Positions 1 through 9,528 of a stretch of DNA of 38,345 nt are shown here, in pieces (position 1 is the stretch's first letter; each line of letters begins with the position of its first letter). Made by a program: the position numbers and the translations under genes. The notes under the pieces are model-generated. The model ran no database searches. It had not been told where the DNA came from and saw only the letters and a list, made by a program, of their open reading frames with translations. This DNA is from an uncultured Bacteroidia bacterium (GTDB taxonomy: Bacteria > Bacteroidota > Bacteroidia > Bacteroidales > UBA932), in the NCBI GenBank assembly GCA_902778855.1, contig CACYZM010000015.1:1-38345 (forward strand), written 5' to 3'.

Positions 1-800
1 GCGCGAGGGGAAGATGTCCATGACCTCGAGCAGTACTTTCTCCAGGAACTTGAAGGTGTCTTCGTTGCCGGGGCAGAGGTCGCTGCTGCGCCTGGACCCG
101 GATTTGTCGGTGGTCATGCAGCGGAGTTCGGGGTAGGCGGCCAGCACTTCGGAGCTATGGCCGGGCATTTCGATCTCGGGAATGACGGTGATATGGCGGG
201 CGGCCGCATAGGCGACGATTTCTCGGGCGTCTTCCTGCGTCAGATAGCCGCCGTAGGCGTCGGAATCGTGTTCATCTGCGTACCGGCGTCCGGTGGAACG
301 CCACTGTTTCCAGGTCTTGCCCTGACGCCAGGCGGCATAGTTCGTCAGGCGCGGGAAGGCCTTGATCTCGATGCGCCAGCCGGCGTCATCGGTCAGGTGC
401 AGGTGCAGGCGGTTGAGCCGGACCTCGGCCATGGCGTCGATCTGTTTGAGGATGAACGCCTTGTCGCGGAAGTGCCGGGAGATGTCGCGCGGCGCATCTG
501 GTCGAGGCTTTTCTGCGCGTAGAAAGCACCGGTTGCCGTATTGGCCTCGATGCGGATGCCCTTGCGGCTGATGGTCAGCCGATAGGCTTCCTCCTGCGCA
601 AAAGCGGGCAGGCCGGCCGTCGCCTTGCGGAACGCCTGGCCGCCGATTGAAATCTGCGGCTTGCCGTATGCAACGGTGCCATCGGCAGCCGTGATGCGGG
701 CAGGGGTGGGGAGAATGTTTTCAGGGCCGCCAGTCGCGGCGAAAAGGGGTGCCAAGGAAGCGGCGACCAGGAGTGTCAGGCTCAGGAACAGTTTTTTCAT
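1..800 (-). pseudogene. GH20 beta-N-acetylhexosaminidase, frame-disrupted and cut by the window edge
   Basis: The start codon is the ATG read from 800, giving MKKLFLSLTLLVAASLAPLFA, a secretory signal peptide. The N-terminal domain runs to GAFYAQKSLDQMRR. Around 487-494 the frame changes; the next frame reads DISRHFRDKAFILKQID, then HLHLTDDAGWRIEIK, PEIEMPGHSSEVLAAYPEL and LCPGNEDTF, and stays open to base 1. These are catalytic-domain motifs of glycoside hydrolase family 20, which removes terminal N-acetylhexosamine from glycans in the periplasm or outside. In relatives a connector of about 20-35 residues, including a YRGxxLD-type motif, precedes SRHF; here it is absent. So a short out-of-frame deletion is the best explanation, natural or from sequencing/assembly. 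The gene is convergent with nothing visible and diverges from the tRNA-Leu gene. Confidence 0.8.
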
Positions 801-803
801 AAC

Positions 804-834
804 CAAAATTAAAAAAATATTTGCATAGTTCAAA
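804..834 (-). promoter_or_regulatory. Promoter of the GH20 gene
   Basis: On the minus strand TTTG (834-831) is followed after 19 nt by TAATTTTG (811-804), a full match to the Bacteroidetes -33/-7 arrangement. The ATG starts only 3 nt after the -7 box, so a transcript from here would be nearly leaderless. A second TAATTTTG lies at 838-831. Confidence 0.5.
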
Positions 835-850
835 ATTAACTGTACCTTTG
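820..850 (+). promoter_or_regulatory. Promoter of tRNA-Leu
   Basis: TTTG at 820-823, 19 nt spacer, TACCTTTG at 843-850. This is the Bacteroidetes sigma-factor consensus. It lies 14 nt before the tRNA 5' end and overlaps the divergent GH20 promoter. Confidence 0.75.
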
Positions 851-864
851 CAATCCCAATCGCC

Positions 865-950
865 GCCCAGGTGGTGAAATTGGTAGACACGCCAGCTTGA
901 GGGGCTGGTGCCCGCTTTAGGGCGTGCAAGTTCGAGTCTTGTCCTGGGCA
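865..950 (+). tRNA. tRNA-Leu (anticodon GAG)
   Basis: The acceptor stem GCCCAGG (865-871) pairs with CCTGGGC (943-949), with discriminator A950. The anticodon arm is CCAGC-TTGAGGG-GCTGG, giving anticodon GAG, which reads CUC and CUU. A long variable arm (GCCCGCTTTAGGGCG) and the T loop TTCGAGT fit a class II leucine tRNA. CCA is not encoded. Confidence 0.93.
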
Positions 951-952
951 CT

Positions 953-987
953 AAAAAGCATCCGCATTCGCGGATGCTTTTTTTTTT
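953..987 (+). terminator. Intrinsic terminator after tRNA-Leu
   Basis: A perfect 13-bp stem (953-965 with 970-982) with an ATTC loop runs into a T tract ending at 987. It sits 3 nt after the tRNA. Confidence 0.9.
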
Positions 988-1011
988 GCCCTTCTTCAAG
1001 TCGAAAAATGC

Positions 1012-1019
1012 TAACTTTG
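1012..1019 (+). promoter_or_regulatory. -7 box before the GT4 gene
   Basis: TAACTTTG ends 8 nt before the ATG at 1028. No TTTG lies at the usual 19-21 nt upstream. The spacing predicts a leaderless or extremely short-leader mRNA. Confidence 0.5.
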
Positions 1020-1027
1020 TCGCCGAA

Positions 1028-2191
1028 ATGAAAAAAGTAGGCCTTTTTATCGACACCTGGTATCCGATGGTGGACGGTGTTATCAAGGTGGTGGACAATT
1101 ATGCTCGCCGGCTGATGCAGTACTGCGACGTCGTTGTTTTCTGCCCGGAGACTCGGGGTTACAGGAAAGAGGATGACGCGGCTCATCCTTACGAAGTGGT
1201 GCGGTGCTCGTCGATTCCCCTGATCGGGAATGACTACGATATTCCCACGCCGGCCCTCGATCCGGTTTTCGAAGCGCGCATTCTCAAGAGCGGCATCGAC
1301 CTGGTCCATATCCATTCGCCGTTCACCCTGGGTCTGTCCGGGGTGTTGTATGCGAAAATCCGGCATCTGCCCGTGGTGGCGACGCTGCATAGCCAGTACC
1401 GTCAGGATTTTGAGAAACCGTTGAAGATCAAAGGTGCGGTGGATCTGGCGATGGGAGGTGTCATGCGGGTTTTCAACGCGTGCGACGAATGCTGGGCCGT
1501 CAATGCCGGCATCAAGGACCTGTATGAAAACGAATACGGTCTCACGGCCCCGTGCAAGGTGCGGCTCAACGCGACCGACCACGTTCCCGTTGCGGATCCG
1601 GCCCGGGCGGCTGCCATCGTCAACGAGACCTACGGCATTCCAGCCGAAGCCACGGTTTTCCTGTTCGTGGGCCGGATCAATTTCATCAAGAACATCGACT
1701 TCACCGTCCGGGCGCTGGCCCGGGCAAAAGAAATGGGGCTGAAGAATTTCCGCATGCTCTTTGTCGGCAAGGGGCAGGACGAGGAGAAGCTGGCCGCCCT
1801 GGTGCAGGAAGTCGGTCTCCAGGATGAAGTGGTTCTGTGCGGGCTCGTCTCCGACCGGGAGATGCTGCAGAACCTGTATTCCCGCGCGAAACTGTTCCTC
1901 TTCCCGTCGCTCTATGACGCCAATTCCCTCGTGCAGATCGAGGCGGCCTGCCAGGGAACGCCCACCGTCTTTCTGGAAGGCGCCAAAACCGCTGCCACGG
2001 TCACGCCGGGCGTCAACGCCTATGTCTCGCAGCCCGGGGAAGACAATTATGCACGGATGATTATGGACATCCTGTCGGACCCGGCCGGCTACGAGCGGGT
2101 GTCCGCCGCCGCCCGTTCCGACCTGTATCTGAACTGGGACGACGTCGTCAAGGAAGTCTACGCCGACTACTGCACATTCACGGCGAAATAG
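1028..2191 (+). CDS. GT4-family glycosyltransferase
   Basis: 387 aa, ATG at 1028 chosen because the reading frame upstream runs through the tRNA and terminator. GT-B fold. The N-terminal acceptor domain starts VGLFIDTWYPMVDGVIKVV and holds HIHSPFTLG near residue 94. The C-terminal nucleotide-sugar domain starts near FVGRINFIKNIDF (about residue 212). Its usual E-x7-E region reads SLYDANSLVQIEAACQGTP, with Asp in place of the first Glu. The N-terminal pattern resembles bacterial diacylglycerol glucosyltransferases and PimB-like mannosyltransferases, so a membrane glycolipid product is plausible, but donor and acceptor cannot be told from sequence. Cytoplasmic or membrane-associated. It has its own promoter and is followed by ubiE, which also has its own -7 box. 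Confidence 0.85.
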   Translation: MKKVGLFIDTWYPMVDGVIKVVDNYARRLMQYCDVVVFCPETRGYRKEDDAAHPYEVVRCSSIPLIGNDYDIPTPALDPVFEARILKSGIDLVHIHSPFTLGLSGVLYAKIRHLPVVATLHSQYRQDFEKPLKIKGAVDLAMGGVMRVFNACDECWAVNAGIKDLYENEYGLTAPCKVRLNATDHVPVADPARAAAIVNETYGIPAEATVFLFVGRINFIKNIDFTVRALARAKEMGLKNFRMLFVGKGQDEEKLAALVQEVGLQDEVVLCGLVSDREMLQNLYSRAKLFLFPSLYDANSLVQIEAACQGTPTVFLEGAKTAATVTPGVNAYVSQPGEDNYARMIMDILSDPAGYERVSAAARSDLYLNWDDVVKEVYADYCTFTAK

Positions 2192-2208
2192 GGAGCGCGT
2201 TTTTTTCG

Positions 2209-2216
2209 TACTTTTG
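2209..2216 (+). promoter_or_regulatory. -7 box before ubiE/menG
   Basis: TACTTTTG ends 6 nt before the ATG at 2223, again predicting an essentially leaderless transcript. No clear -33 element is seen. Confidence 0.45.
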
Positions 2217-2222
2217 TCCCCG

Positions 2223-2924
2223 ATGACGGAATACTTGGACAAAGACGAGAAAAAGATCTCCGGGATGTTCGATTCGATCGCTTCGAAGTACGACCGGATG
2301 AACCACGGCATGTCGCTGGGCATCGACCGCCTGTGGCGCTGGCGCTTCGTGCGCAGGCTGGCGAAGACGCTTCCTGAGAAGGCCGCCGTGCTCGACCTCG
2401 CCTGCGGTACGGGTGACCTGACGAAAGCGCTGTCCAACAAGGGCTTTCATGTAACGGGCCTCGATATTTCTGCCGAGATGATGGCGATCGGCCGGGAAAA
2501 ATGCCGGTATCTTTCGCCAAAGCCGAATTTCGTCCTTGGATCGGCCGAGCAGATTCCTTTCCCCGACGCTTCGTTCGATGCCGTGACCATCGCCTTCGGC
2601 CTGCGCAACTTCGACCACCGGGCCCAATGCCTGGCCGAAATCCACCGCGTGCTCAAGCCCGGCGGCCGCCTGGCCGTCCTGGAGTTCGCCGTCCCTCGGA
2701 ACCGCCATTGGAACAAAATCTATCTGTTCTATTTCAAGAATATTCTGCCGCTGATCGGCCGCCTGGTCGGCAGCGCCGATGCCTACGGCTATCTGGTCGA
2801 TTCCGTCCTGGCCTTCCCCCGCTATGAAGCCCTCTGCGATGAATTCCGCGCTGCCGGCTTCGACTTCCCGCGCTACAAGCCCTACACCGGCGGCATCGCC
2901 TGCGGCTACTTCGCTTCGCGATAA
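2223..2924 (+). CDS. ubiE/menG: Demethylmenaquinone methyltransferase
   Basis: 233 aa class I SAM-dependent methyltransferase. It makes menaquinone from demethylmenaquinone in the last step of quinone synthesis, at the cytoplasmic face of the membrane. The family N-terminus is clear (ISGMFDSIASKYDRMNHGMSLGIDRLWR), followed by the SAM-binding loop VLDLACGTGDLT (about residues 56-67), FGLRNF and RVLKPGGRLAVLEF (about 142). It ends with the usual YKPYTGGIACGYFA. The ATG at 2223 is preferred over an in-frame TTG at 2214 that would lie inside the -7 box. Length is typical of the family. Bacteroidetes use menaquinone, so menG is the likely function. Confidence 0.93.
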   Translation: MTEYLDKDEKKISGMFDSIASKYDRMNHGMSLGIDRLWRWRFVRRLAKTLPEKAAVLDLACGTGDLTKALSNKGFHVTGLDISAEMMAIGREKCRYLSPKPNFVLGSAEQIPFPDASFDAVTIAFGLRNFDHRAQCLAEIHRVLKPGGRLAVLEFAVPRNRHWNKIYLFYFKNILPLIGRLVGSADAYGYLVDSVLAFPRYEALCDEFRAAGFDFPRYKPYTGGIACGYFASR

Positions 2925-2950
2925 TCACTATTGCGCATAGGCCTGGTGGA

Positions 2951-3004
2951 GCGGCAGGTTCTTTTAAGCCAGGCTCTAGGCCTGGCTTAAAAAGGTTCTG
3001 CCGC
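2951..3004. terminator. Bidirectional terminator between ubiE and guaA
   Basis: A long hairpin: TTTTAAGCCAGG pairs with CCTGGCTTAAAA across a 7-nt CTCTAGG loop, extended by GCGGCAG/CTGCCGC outer arms. It carries T-rich flanks on both strands and separates two convergent genes. The rest of 2925-3024 holds nothing else recognisable. Confidence 0.75.
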
Positions 3005-3024
3005 GCGTTGGGATTCACAGCGGG

Positions 3025-4551
3025 CTATTCCCACTCGATGGTTGCCGGGGGTTTGGAAGAGATGTCGTAGACGACGCGGTTGATGCCGCGGACGCGGCGG
3101 ATGATGTCGTTGGAGACCTTGGCCAGGAAATCGTAGGGGAGCGGATACCAGTCGGCGGTCATGCCGTCGGTGGAGGTGACGGCGCGGAGGGCTGCCGTGT
3201 ATTCGTAGGTACGCTCGTCTCCCATCACGCCGACACTCTTGACCGGGAGCAGGATCGTGCCGGCCTGCCAGATCTTGTCGTAGAGGCCGTCGGCCCGGAG
3301 GGCGTCGATGTAAATCTTGTCGGCGTCGCGGAGGATTTCCAGCTTTTCGAAGGTCACTTCGCCCAGGACGCGGATGGCCAGGGACGGCCCGGGGAACGGG
3401 TGCCGGCCGATGAGCGAGGCGGGGATGCCGAGGGCGCGGCCCACGCGCCGGACTTCGTCCTTGAACAACATCCGGAGCGGCTCCACGATCTGGAGATTCA
3501 TCTTCTCGGGCAGACCGCCCACATTGTGGTGGCTCTTGATCTTCGCGGCCTGGCCGCCGATGGCGGCGGATTCGATAACGTCGGGATAGATGGTCCCCTG
3601 GGCCAGCCAGCGGGCGCCGTCCACTTTCCGGGCTTCTTCCTCGAAGACTTCGATGAAGGTCTTGCCGATGGCCTTGCGCTTGGCTTCCGGTTCGGTCAGC
3701 CCGGCCAGGGCCGTCAGGAAACGTTCGCCGGCGTCGACGCCGGTGACGTTGAGGCCCATGCCGCGGTAGGACTCCATGACTTCGGAGAACTCGTTGCGGC
3801 GCAGCAGTCCATTGTCGACGAAGATGCAGTGGAGCCGGTCGCCGATGGCCTTGTGGAGCAGCACGGCCGCCACGGTGGAGTCGACGCCGCCGCTCAGACC
3901 GAGGATCACGGGATCGTTCCCGAGTTTGCGGTGCAGTTCGTCGACGGTGGTGTCGATGAACGAGGCGGGCGTCCAGCTGCCGCTGCAGCCGCAGATCGTC
4001 TTGACGAAGTTGGCCAGGATGCGGCTGCCGTATTCCGTATGATAGACTTCCGGATGGAACTGCACGGCATAGGTCTGCTCTCCGAAGATGCGGTAGGCGG
4101 CGTTCACCACGCTCGCCGTGGAGGCGAGGACCGTGGAATTGTCGGGCAGGGCCGTGATCGTGTCGCCGTGCGACATCCAGACCTGGCTCTTGGGCGGGAC
4201 GCCGTCGAAGAGCGGATCACGCTGCATGATCTCGAGTTCGGCCCGGCCGTATTCGCGGGAACCCGCGCTTTCCACGGCGCCGCCGTAGTGGTGCGCCAGG
4301 TACTGGGCCCCGTAGCAGATGCCCAGCAGGGGCAGCCGCCCCTTGATGCCCTGCAGGTCGACCTGCGGCGCATCGGGCGCCGTGACGGAGCAGGGACTCC
4401 CCGAAAGGATGACGCCCTTGACGGTATCGTCGAGTTCCGGGATCTTGTTGAACGGATGGATTTCGCAGTAAACGTTGAGTTCGCGGAGCCGGCGTCCGAT
4501 GAGCTGGGTCACCTGGGAGCCGAAATCGAGGATGATGATCTTTTCAACCAT
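3025..4551 (-). CDS. guaA: GMP synthase (glutamine-hydrolysing)
   Basis: 508 aa, start ATG read from 4551 ([13 protein letters not shown]). It converts XMP to GMP using ATP and glutamine in the cytoplasm. N-terminal class I glutamine amidotransferase: Cys79 in GICYGAQYL, His166 and Glu168 in QFHPEVY. The ATP-pyrophosphatase domain has the P-loop [11 protein letters not shown] (SGGVDST at 220-226). The C-terminal dimerisation domain ends KPPATIEWE, the normal family ending. The upstream frame extension to 4674 crosses the divergent promoter region and was rejected. The gene diverges from typA. Confidence 0.96.
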   Translation of the reverse strand: MVEKIIILDFGSQVTQLIGRRLRELNVYCEIHPFNKIPELDDTVKGVILSGSPCSVTAPDAPQVDLQGIKGRLPLLGICYGAQYLAHHYGGAVESAGSREYGRAELEIMQRDPLFDGVPPKSQVWMSHGDTITALPDNSTVLASTASVVNAAYRIFGEQTYAVQFHPEVYHTEYGSRILANFVKTICGCSGSWTPASFIDTTVDELHRKLGNDPVILGLSGGVDSTVAAVLLHKAIGDRLHCIFVDNGLLRRNEFSEVMESYRGMGLNVTGVDAGERFLTALAGLTEPEAKRKAIGKTFIEVFEEEARKVDGARWLAQGTIYPDVIESAAIGGQAAKIKSHHNVGGLPEKMNLQIVEPLRMLFKDEVRRVGRALGIPASLIGRHPFPGPSLAIRVLGEVTFEKLEILRDADKIYIDALRADGLYDKIWQAGTILLPVKSVGVMGDERTYEYTAALRAVTSTDGMTADWYPLPYDFLAKVSNDIIRRVRGINRVVYDISSKPPATIEWE

Positions 4552-4555
4552 GTCA

Positions 4556-4563
4556 CAAAAATA
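4556..4563 (-). promoter_or_regulatory. -7 box of guaA
   Basis: On the minus strand TATTTTTG lies 4 nt before the guaA ATG, predicting a leaderless mRNA. Confidence 0.4.
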
Positions 4564-4586
4564 TGCAAAAATTGCGAGATTATTTC

Positions 4587-4594
4587 TACTTTTG
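4587..4594 (+). promoter_or_regulatory. -7 box of typA
   Basis: TACTTTTG, 24 nt before the typA ATG. It shares the 67-bp divergent gap with the guaA promoter. Confidence 0.5.
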
Positions 4595-4618
4595 CGCCTT
4601 TCAGACGCAGTACGAATC

Positions 4619-6418
<1,800 letters not shown>

Positions 6419-6435
6419 TATTTAAAATAATTTGC

Positions 6436-6443
6436 TATATTTG
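6436..6443 (+). promoter_or_regulatory. -7 box of the yceD-rpmF operon
   Basis: TATATTTG, 19 nt before the ATG at 6463. No convincing -33 element. Confidence 0.5.
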
Positions 6444-6462
6444 CAGCCCCAATTTTCACGAC

Positions 6463-7008
6463 ATGGACGAATTGCATCTTCAGGATATCGTGATTCCGGT
6501 CAAGGGTTTACCCTTCGGAGAGAGTTCGTTCCGGTTTGAAATCGGGGAACCGTTCTTTCAGGAATTCGGAAATACGCAGATCAAAGACGCCGATTGCGGC
6601 ATCCACGTCAGCGTCTTCCGGCACCAGACCCTGCTCGACATTACCTGCGCCATCGCAGGTTTCGTCGTTGTCGAATGCGACCGCTGCCTGGAAGACCTTA
6701 CCCTCAAGGTGGACATCGAACCCCGCCTGATGGTCGGGTTCGGCAGCGTCGATGTCGACGCCGAAGCGGCAGGCGATGAAGACGTGCTGGTCATCGACCG
6801 CTCCGAGAGCGAGTTGAACCTCAACCAGTTCGTCTACGATTACATCTGCCTCTCGCTCCCCCTGGTCAAGGTCCATCCGGAAGGCAAATGCAATCCCGAG
6901 ATGCTCCGTTATCTGAGCGACCGCGCCGGTAGCGAAGACGCAGGCGAGTCGGAGACCGTCCGTCCTTTCGAAGGCTTGAAAGATTTATTGGAAAACAAAG
7001 ACAAATAA
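6463..7008 (+). CDS. YceD/DUF177 family protein
   Basis: 181 aa. It belongs to the DUF177 (YceD) family, linked to 23S rRNA maturation or accumulation in other bacteria. Visible support: the CDRCLEDL metal-binding-like Cys pair near residue 67, the acidic central part, the LNQFVYDYICLSLPLVKVHPEGKC segment with a further Cys, and its position directly upstream of rpmF, the classic yceD-rpmF pairing. It ends with a poorly conserved acidic and charged tail (ESETVRPFEGLKDLLENKDK). The 11-bp gap to rpmF indicates one operon. Confidence 0.85.
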   Translation: MDELHLQDIVIPVKGLPFGESSFRFEIGEPFFQEFGNTQIKDADCGIHVSVFRHQTLLDITCAIAGFVVVECDRCLEDLTLKVDIEPRLMVGFGSVDVDAEAAGDEDVLVIDRSESELNLNQFVYDYICLSLPLVKVHPEGKCNPEMLRYLSDRAGSEDAGESETVRPFEGLKDLLENKDK

Positions 7009-7019
7009 AATAAAGAACC

Positions 7020-7202
7020 ATGGCACATCCGAAACACAAGATCTCGAAGCAGCGTCGAGATAAGAGAAGAACCCACGACAAAGCGCTTGTTCCGCAGCTT
7101 TCCACCTGCTCGAACTGCGGCGCTACGGTGATGTATCACCACGTTTGCCCCGAGTGCGGTTACTACCGCGGCCGTCAGATCATCAACAAGACCGTTGCGT
7201 AA
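7020..7202 (+). CDS. rpmF: 50S ribosomal protein bL32
   Basis: 60 aa, starting MAHPKHKISKQRRDKRRTHDKA, the standard bL32 N-terminus. Two Cys pairs, CSNCG and CPECG, form the zinc-binding ribbon, so this is the zinc-containing (C+) form. A component of the large ribosomal subunit, co-transcribed with the upstream yceD gene. Confidence 0.97.
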   Translation: MAHPKHKISKQRRDKRRTHDKALVPQLSTCSNCGATVMYHHVCPECGYYRGRQIINKTVA

Positions 7203-7226
7203 ATCTGACCGAGACGAAGTTGAAGG

Positions 7227-7255
7227 ATGCCGGGCTAGTTCTCGGCATTTCTTTT
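7227..7255 (+). terminator. Weak terminator-like hairpin after rpmF
   Basis: ATGCCG (7227-7232) pairs with CGGCAT (7243-7248), followed by TTCTTTT. The stem is short, so readthrough into tRNA-Arg is possible; no separate tRNA promoter is visible. Confidence 0.4.
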
Positions 7256-7261
7256 AATCGG

Positions 7262-7333
7262 GGCCCTGTAGTTCAACGGATAGAATGGAGGTTTCCTAAA
7301 CCTTAGATGGCGGTTCGATTCCGCCCGGGGCTA
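7262..7333 (+). tRNA. tRNA-Arg (anticodon CCT)
   Basis: Acceptor GGCCCTG (7262-7268) pairs with CGGGGCT (7326-7332), with G-U pairs at the end and near the base; discriminator A7333. D arm GTTCAACGGATAGAAT, anticodon loop TTCCTAA (anticodon CCT, reading AGG), T arm GGCGG-TTCGATT-CCGCC. CCA is not encoded. Confidence 0.93.
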
Positions 7334-7336
7334 CGC

Positions 7337-7372
7337 AAGAACAGACTGCCGAAGCAGCCTGTTCTTTTTTTT
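7337..7372 (+). terminator. Intrinsic terminator after tRNA-Arg
   Basis: AAGAACAG (7337-7344) pairs with CTGTTCTT (7359-7366), with an inner CTGC/GCAG stem and a T tract to 7372. Its end touches the stop codon of the convergent GH92 gene. Confidence 0.8.
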
Positions 7373-9515
7373 ATTCCATTTCGTAAACCAATTTCCCGCC
7401 TTGCTTGAGCGTGGCGATATCCAGGAAAGGACGATCGAGGGTTTTTCCATTCAGGCGGATGCTACGGACATACGGGTGGCCGGGGGCGTTGCCGGGGGCT
7501 TCGATGCGGAGGTGGCGGTTGCCGGGGAGGGTGACGTCAGCTTCGCGGAAGAGGGGCGAGCCGGCGGCGTACTGCCCGCTGGCGGGGCAGACCGGGTAGA
7601 AGCCGAGGGCGGAGAAAATGTACCAGGCGGAAGTCTGGCCGTTGTCTTCGTCGCCGCAGTAGCCGTCGGGCGCGGCGCTGTAGAGGCGGTCGATTGTCTC
7701 GCGGATCCGCTGCTGCGCTTTCCGGGGCTGGGAGGTCCAGTCGTAGAGATAGATCATATGCTGGGCGGGCTGGTTGCCGTGGGCGTAGTTGCCCATATCG
7801 GCCACCTGCATTTCGGTGATCTCGTGGATGCGGTAGCCGTAGTAGCTGTCGTCGTAAATGGGCGGGACCACGAAGACGGAGTCGAGCATGGCCGTGAAGG
7901 CGGCGTCGCCGCCCATGGCTTCGACCAGGCCCGGGACGTCGTGGAAGACGCTCCAGGTGTAGTGCCAGGCATTGCCTTCGGTGAAGGCATCGCCCCATTT
8001 ATAGGGGCTGAAAGGCGCCTGGAACGTGCCGTCCTGGTTCCGGCCCCGCATCAGACGGGTTTCGGGATCGAAGACGTTCCGCCAGTTCTGCGAACGCTTT
8101 TCAAAGCGCGCGATTTCTTCCTGCGGCCGCTCCAGCAACCGGGCGACCTGCGCGATGCACCAGTCGTCATAGGCATATTCCAGCGTACGGGCCACGTTCT
8201 CGTTGATGCCCACGTCGTAGGGGATGTACCCCAGCTCATTATAGTATTCGTGCCCTTTGCGGCCCGACGAGCCGACGGTCGGGTGCACGTTTTCCGAAGC
8301 GTGGACCAGGGCCCTGTAGAGCACTTCCAAGTCTTCGCGCGACGTGATTCCCTGCATCGCGGCGTCGGCCACGACGGCGGCGGAATTGTTGCCGACCATA
8401 CAGTTGCGATGGCCCGGAGAGGCCCATTCGGGCAGGAAGTCGTTTTCGCGGGCGATGTTGGCCAGGCCGGCCTGGATCTCGGCGTTCACGTCGGGATACA
8501 CGAGGTTCAGCAGCGGGAACAAGGCGCGGAAGGTATCCCAGAAACCGGTGTCGGTATACAGGTAGCCGGGTTCCACTTGGCCGTTGTAGGGGCTGTAGTG
8601 GACGGGCTGGCCGTCGGCGCCGATCTCGTAGAACTTCCGCGGGAAAAGGACGCTGCGGTACAGGCAGGAATAGAAGGTGCGGTACTGGTCGTCGGTGCCG
8701 CCGGCCACGCGGATGCGTCCGAGAACTTCGTCCCAGCGCGCCTGCGCCGCGTCGCGGACTTCGTCAAAGCTGCGTCCCTCCACCTCTTTCAGGTTCAGGG
8801 CCGCCTGCTCGGACGAGATGAAGGAGGAGGCGACATAGAGCGTGACAACCTGCCCGCGCGTTGTCGGGAAGGTCTCCAGCAGCGGGGCGTCCGCCCGGAT
8901 GACGAAGTGATTGCGGAACCCTTCCGGCACGCCGCCATGGTTCTGGACGCTGAAGCCCGTCGCTTCCCGGCGGGTCGCCAGCACCATTCCGTCCCGATAA
9001 GGGTTCACGGCGATGAAGGATGAATCACTTTTCGGGAAGGTGAAGCGCATGACCGCGGCCCGCTCCGTGGGCGTGATTTCCACGGTGATGTCATAATCCG
9101 CAAGATAAACGCGATAATAGTAGGGTTTCGCCACCTCGCTTTTGTGGGAGAACCAGCTGGCGGGCTTGCCGTCGGCCGTTCCGGTGAAAGGCATCACCGA
9201 GAAGGCGCCGTAATCGTTGATCCAGGGCGAGGGCTGGTGGGTCTGTTTGAAGCCGGTGATCCTGTGGGCGCCGTACTGGTAGGTCCAGCCGTTGTCTTCC
9301 CGGTCCGAAGTCATGGGGGTCCAGAAGTTCATGCCCCAGGGCAGGGCGATGGCGGGGTAGGTGTTTCCCGTGGAGAAGGTCCAGTCGGACTCGGTGCCGA
9401 CCAGGGTGGAGACATAGTCGGACAGGTGTCCGTCCGGCGCGGACGGGGCGGTGCCGCACCCGCAGAGCGCCAGGGCCAGCAGGGCGGGGAGAAGGGTTCG
9501 GATCGGGGATTTCAT
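7371..9515 (-). CDS. GH92 family alpha-mannosidase lipoprotein
   Basis: 714 aa. GH92 enzymes are calcium-dependent exo-alpha-mannosidases, mostly alpha-1,2, used by gut Bacteroidetes to strip mannose from N-glycans or yeast mannan. The N-terminus is a lipoprotein signal (LLPALLALALCGCG, acylated Cys18 or Cys20), so it is exported and membrane-anchored. Family motifs: STLVGTESDWTFSTGNTYPAIALPWGMNFW near the start, TGFWDTFRALFPL mid-protein, and EDNGQTSAWYIFSALGFYPVCP near the C-terminus, which holds the catalytic region. Full length. It begins 13 bp after xerD ends, so it may be read with the ftsE-nth-xerD run. The exact linkage cleaved is inferred from the family. Confidence 0.92.
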   Translation of the reverse strand: MKSPIRTLLPALLALALCGCGTAPSAPDGHLSDYVSTLVGTESDWTFSTGNTYPAIALPWGMNFWTPMTSDREDNGWTYQYGAHRITGFKQTHQPSPWINDYGAFSVMPFTGTADGKPASWFSHKSEVAKPYYYRVYLADYDITVEITPTERAAVMRFTFPKSDSSFIAVNPYRDGMVLATRREATGFSVQNHGGVPEGFRNHFVIRADAPLLETFPTTRGQVVTLYVASSFISSEQAALNLKEVEGRSFDEVRDAAQARWDEVLGRIRVAGGTDDQYRTFYSCLYRSVLFPRKFYEIGADGQPVHYSPYNGQVEPGYLYTDTGFWDTFRALFPLLNLVYPDVNAEIQAGLANIARENDFLPEWASPGHRNCMVGNNSAAVVADAAMQGITSREDLEVLYRALVHASENVHPTVGSSGRKGHEYYNELGYIPYDVGINENVARTLEYAYDDWCIAQVARLLERPQEEIARFEKRSQNWRNVFDPETRLMRGRNQDGTFQAPFSPYKWGDAFTEGNAWHYTWSVFHDVPGLVEAMGGDAAFTAMLDSVFVVPPIYDDSYYGYRIHEITEMQVADMGNYAHGNQPAQHMIYLYDWTSQPRKAQQRIRETIDRLYSAAPDGYCGDEDNGQTSAWYIFSALGFYPVCPASGQYAAGSPLFREADVTLPGNRHLRIEAPGNAPGHPYVRSIRLNGKTLDRPFLDIATLKQGGKLVYEME

Positions 9516-9528
9516 GGTTCGGGGAGTG

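Noticed and set aside
865-950. tRNA-Leu as attachment site of an integrated element
   Set aside because: No integrase follows and no partial copy of its 3' end was noticed elsewhere in the window.
7401-9023. 540-codon plus-strand frame opposite the GH92 gene
   Set aside because: Shadow frame; GH92 motifs on the minus strand are decisive.
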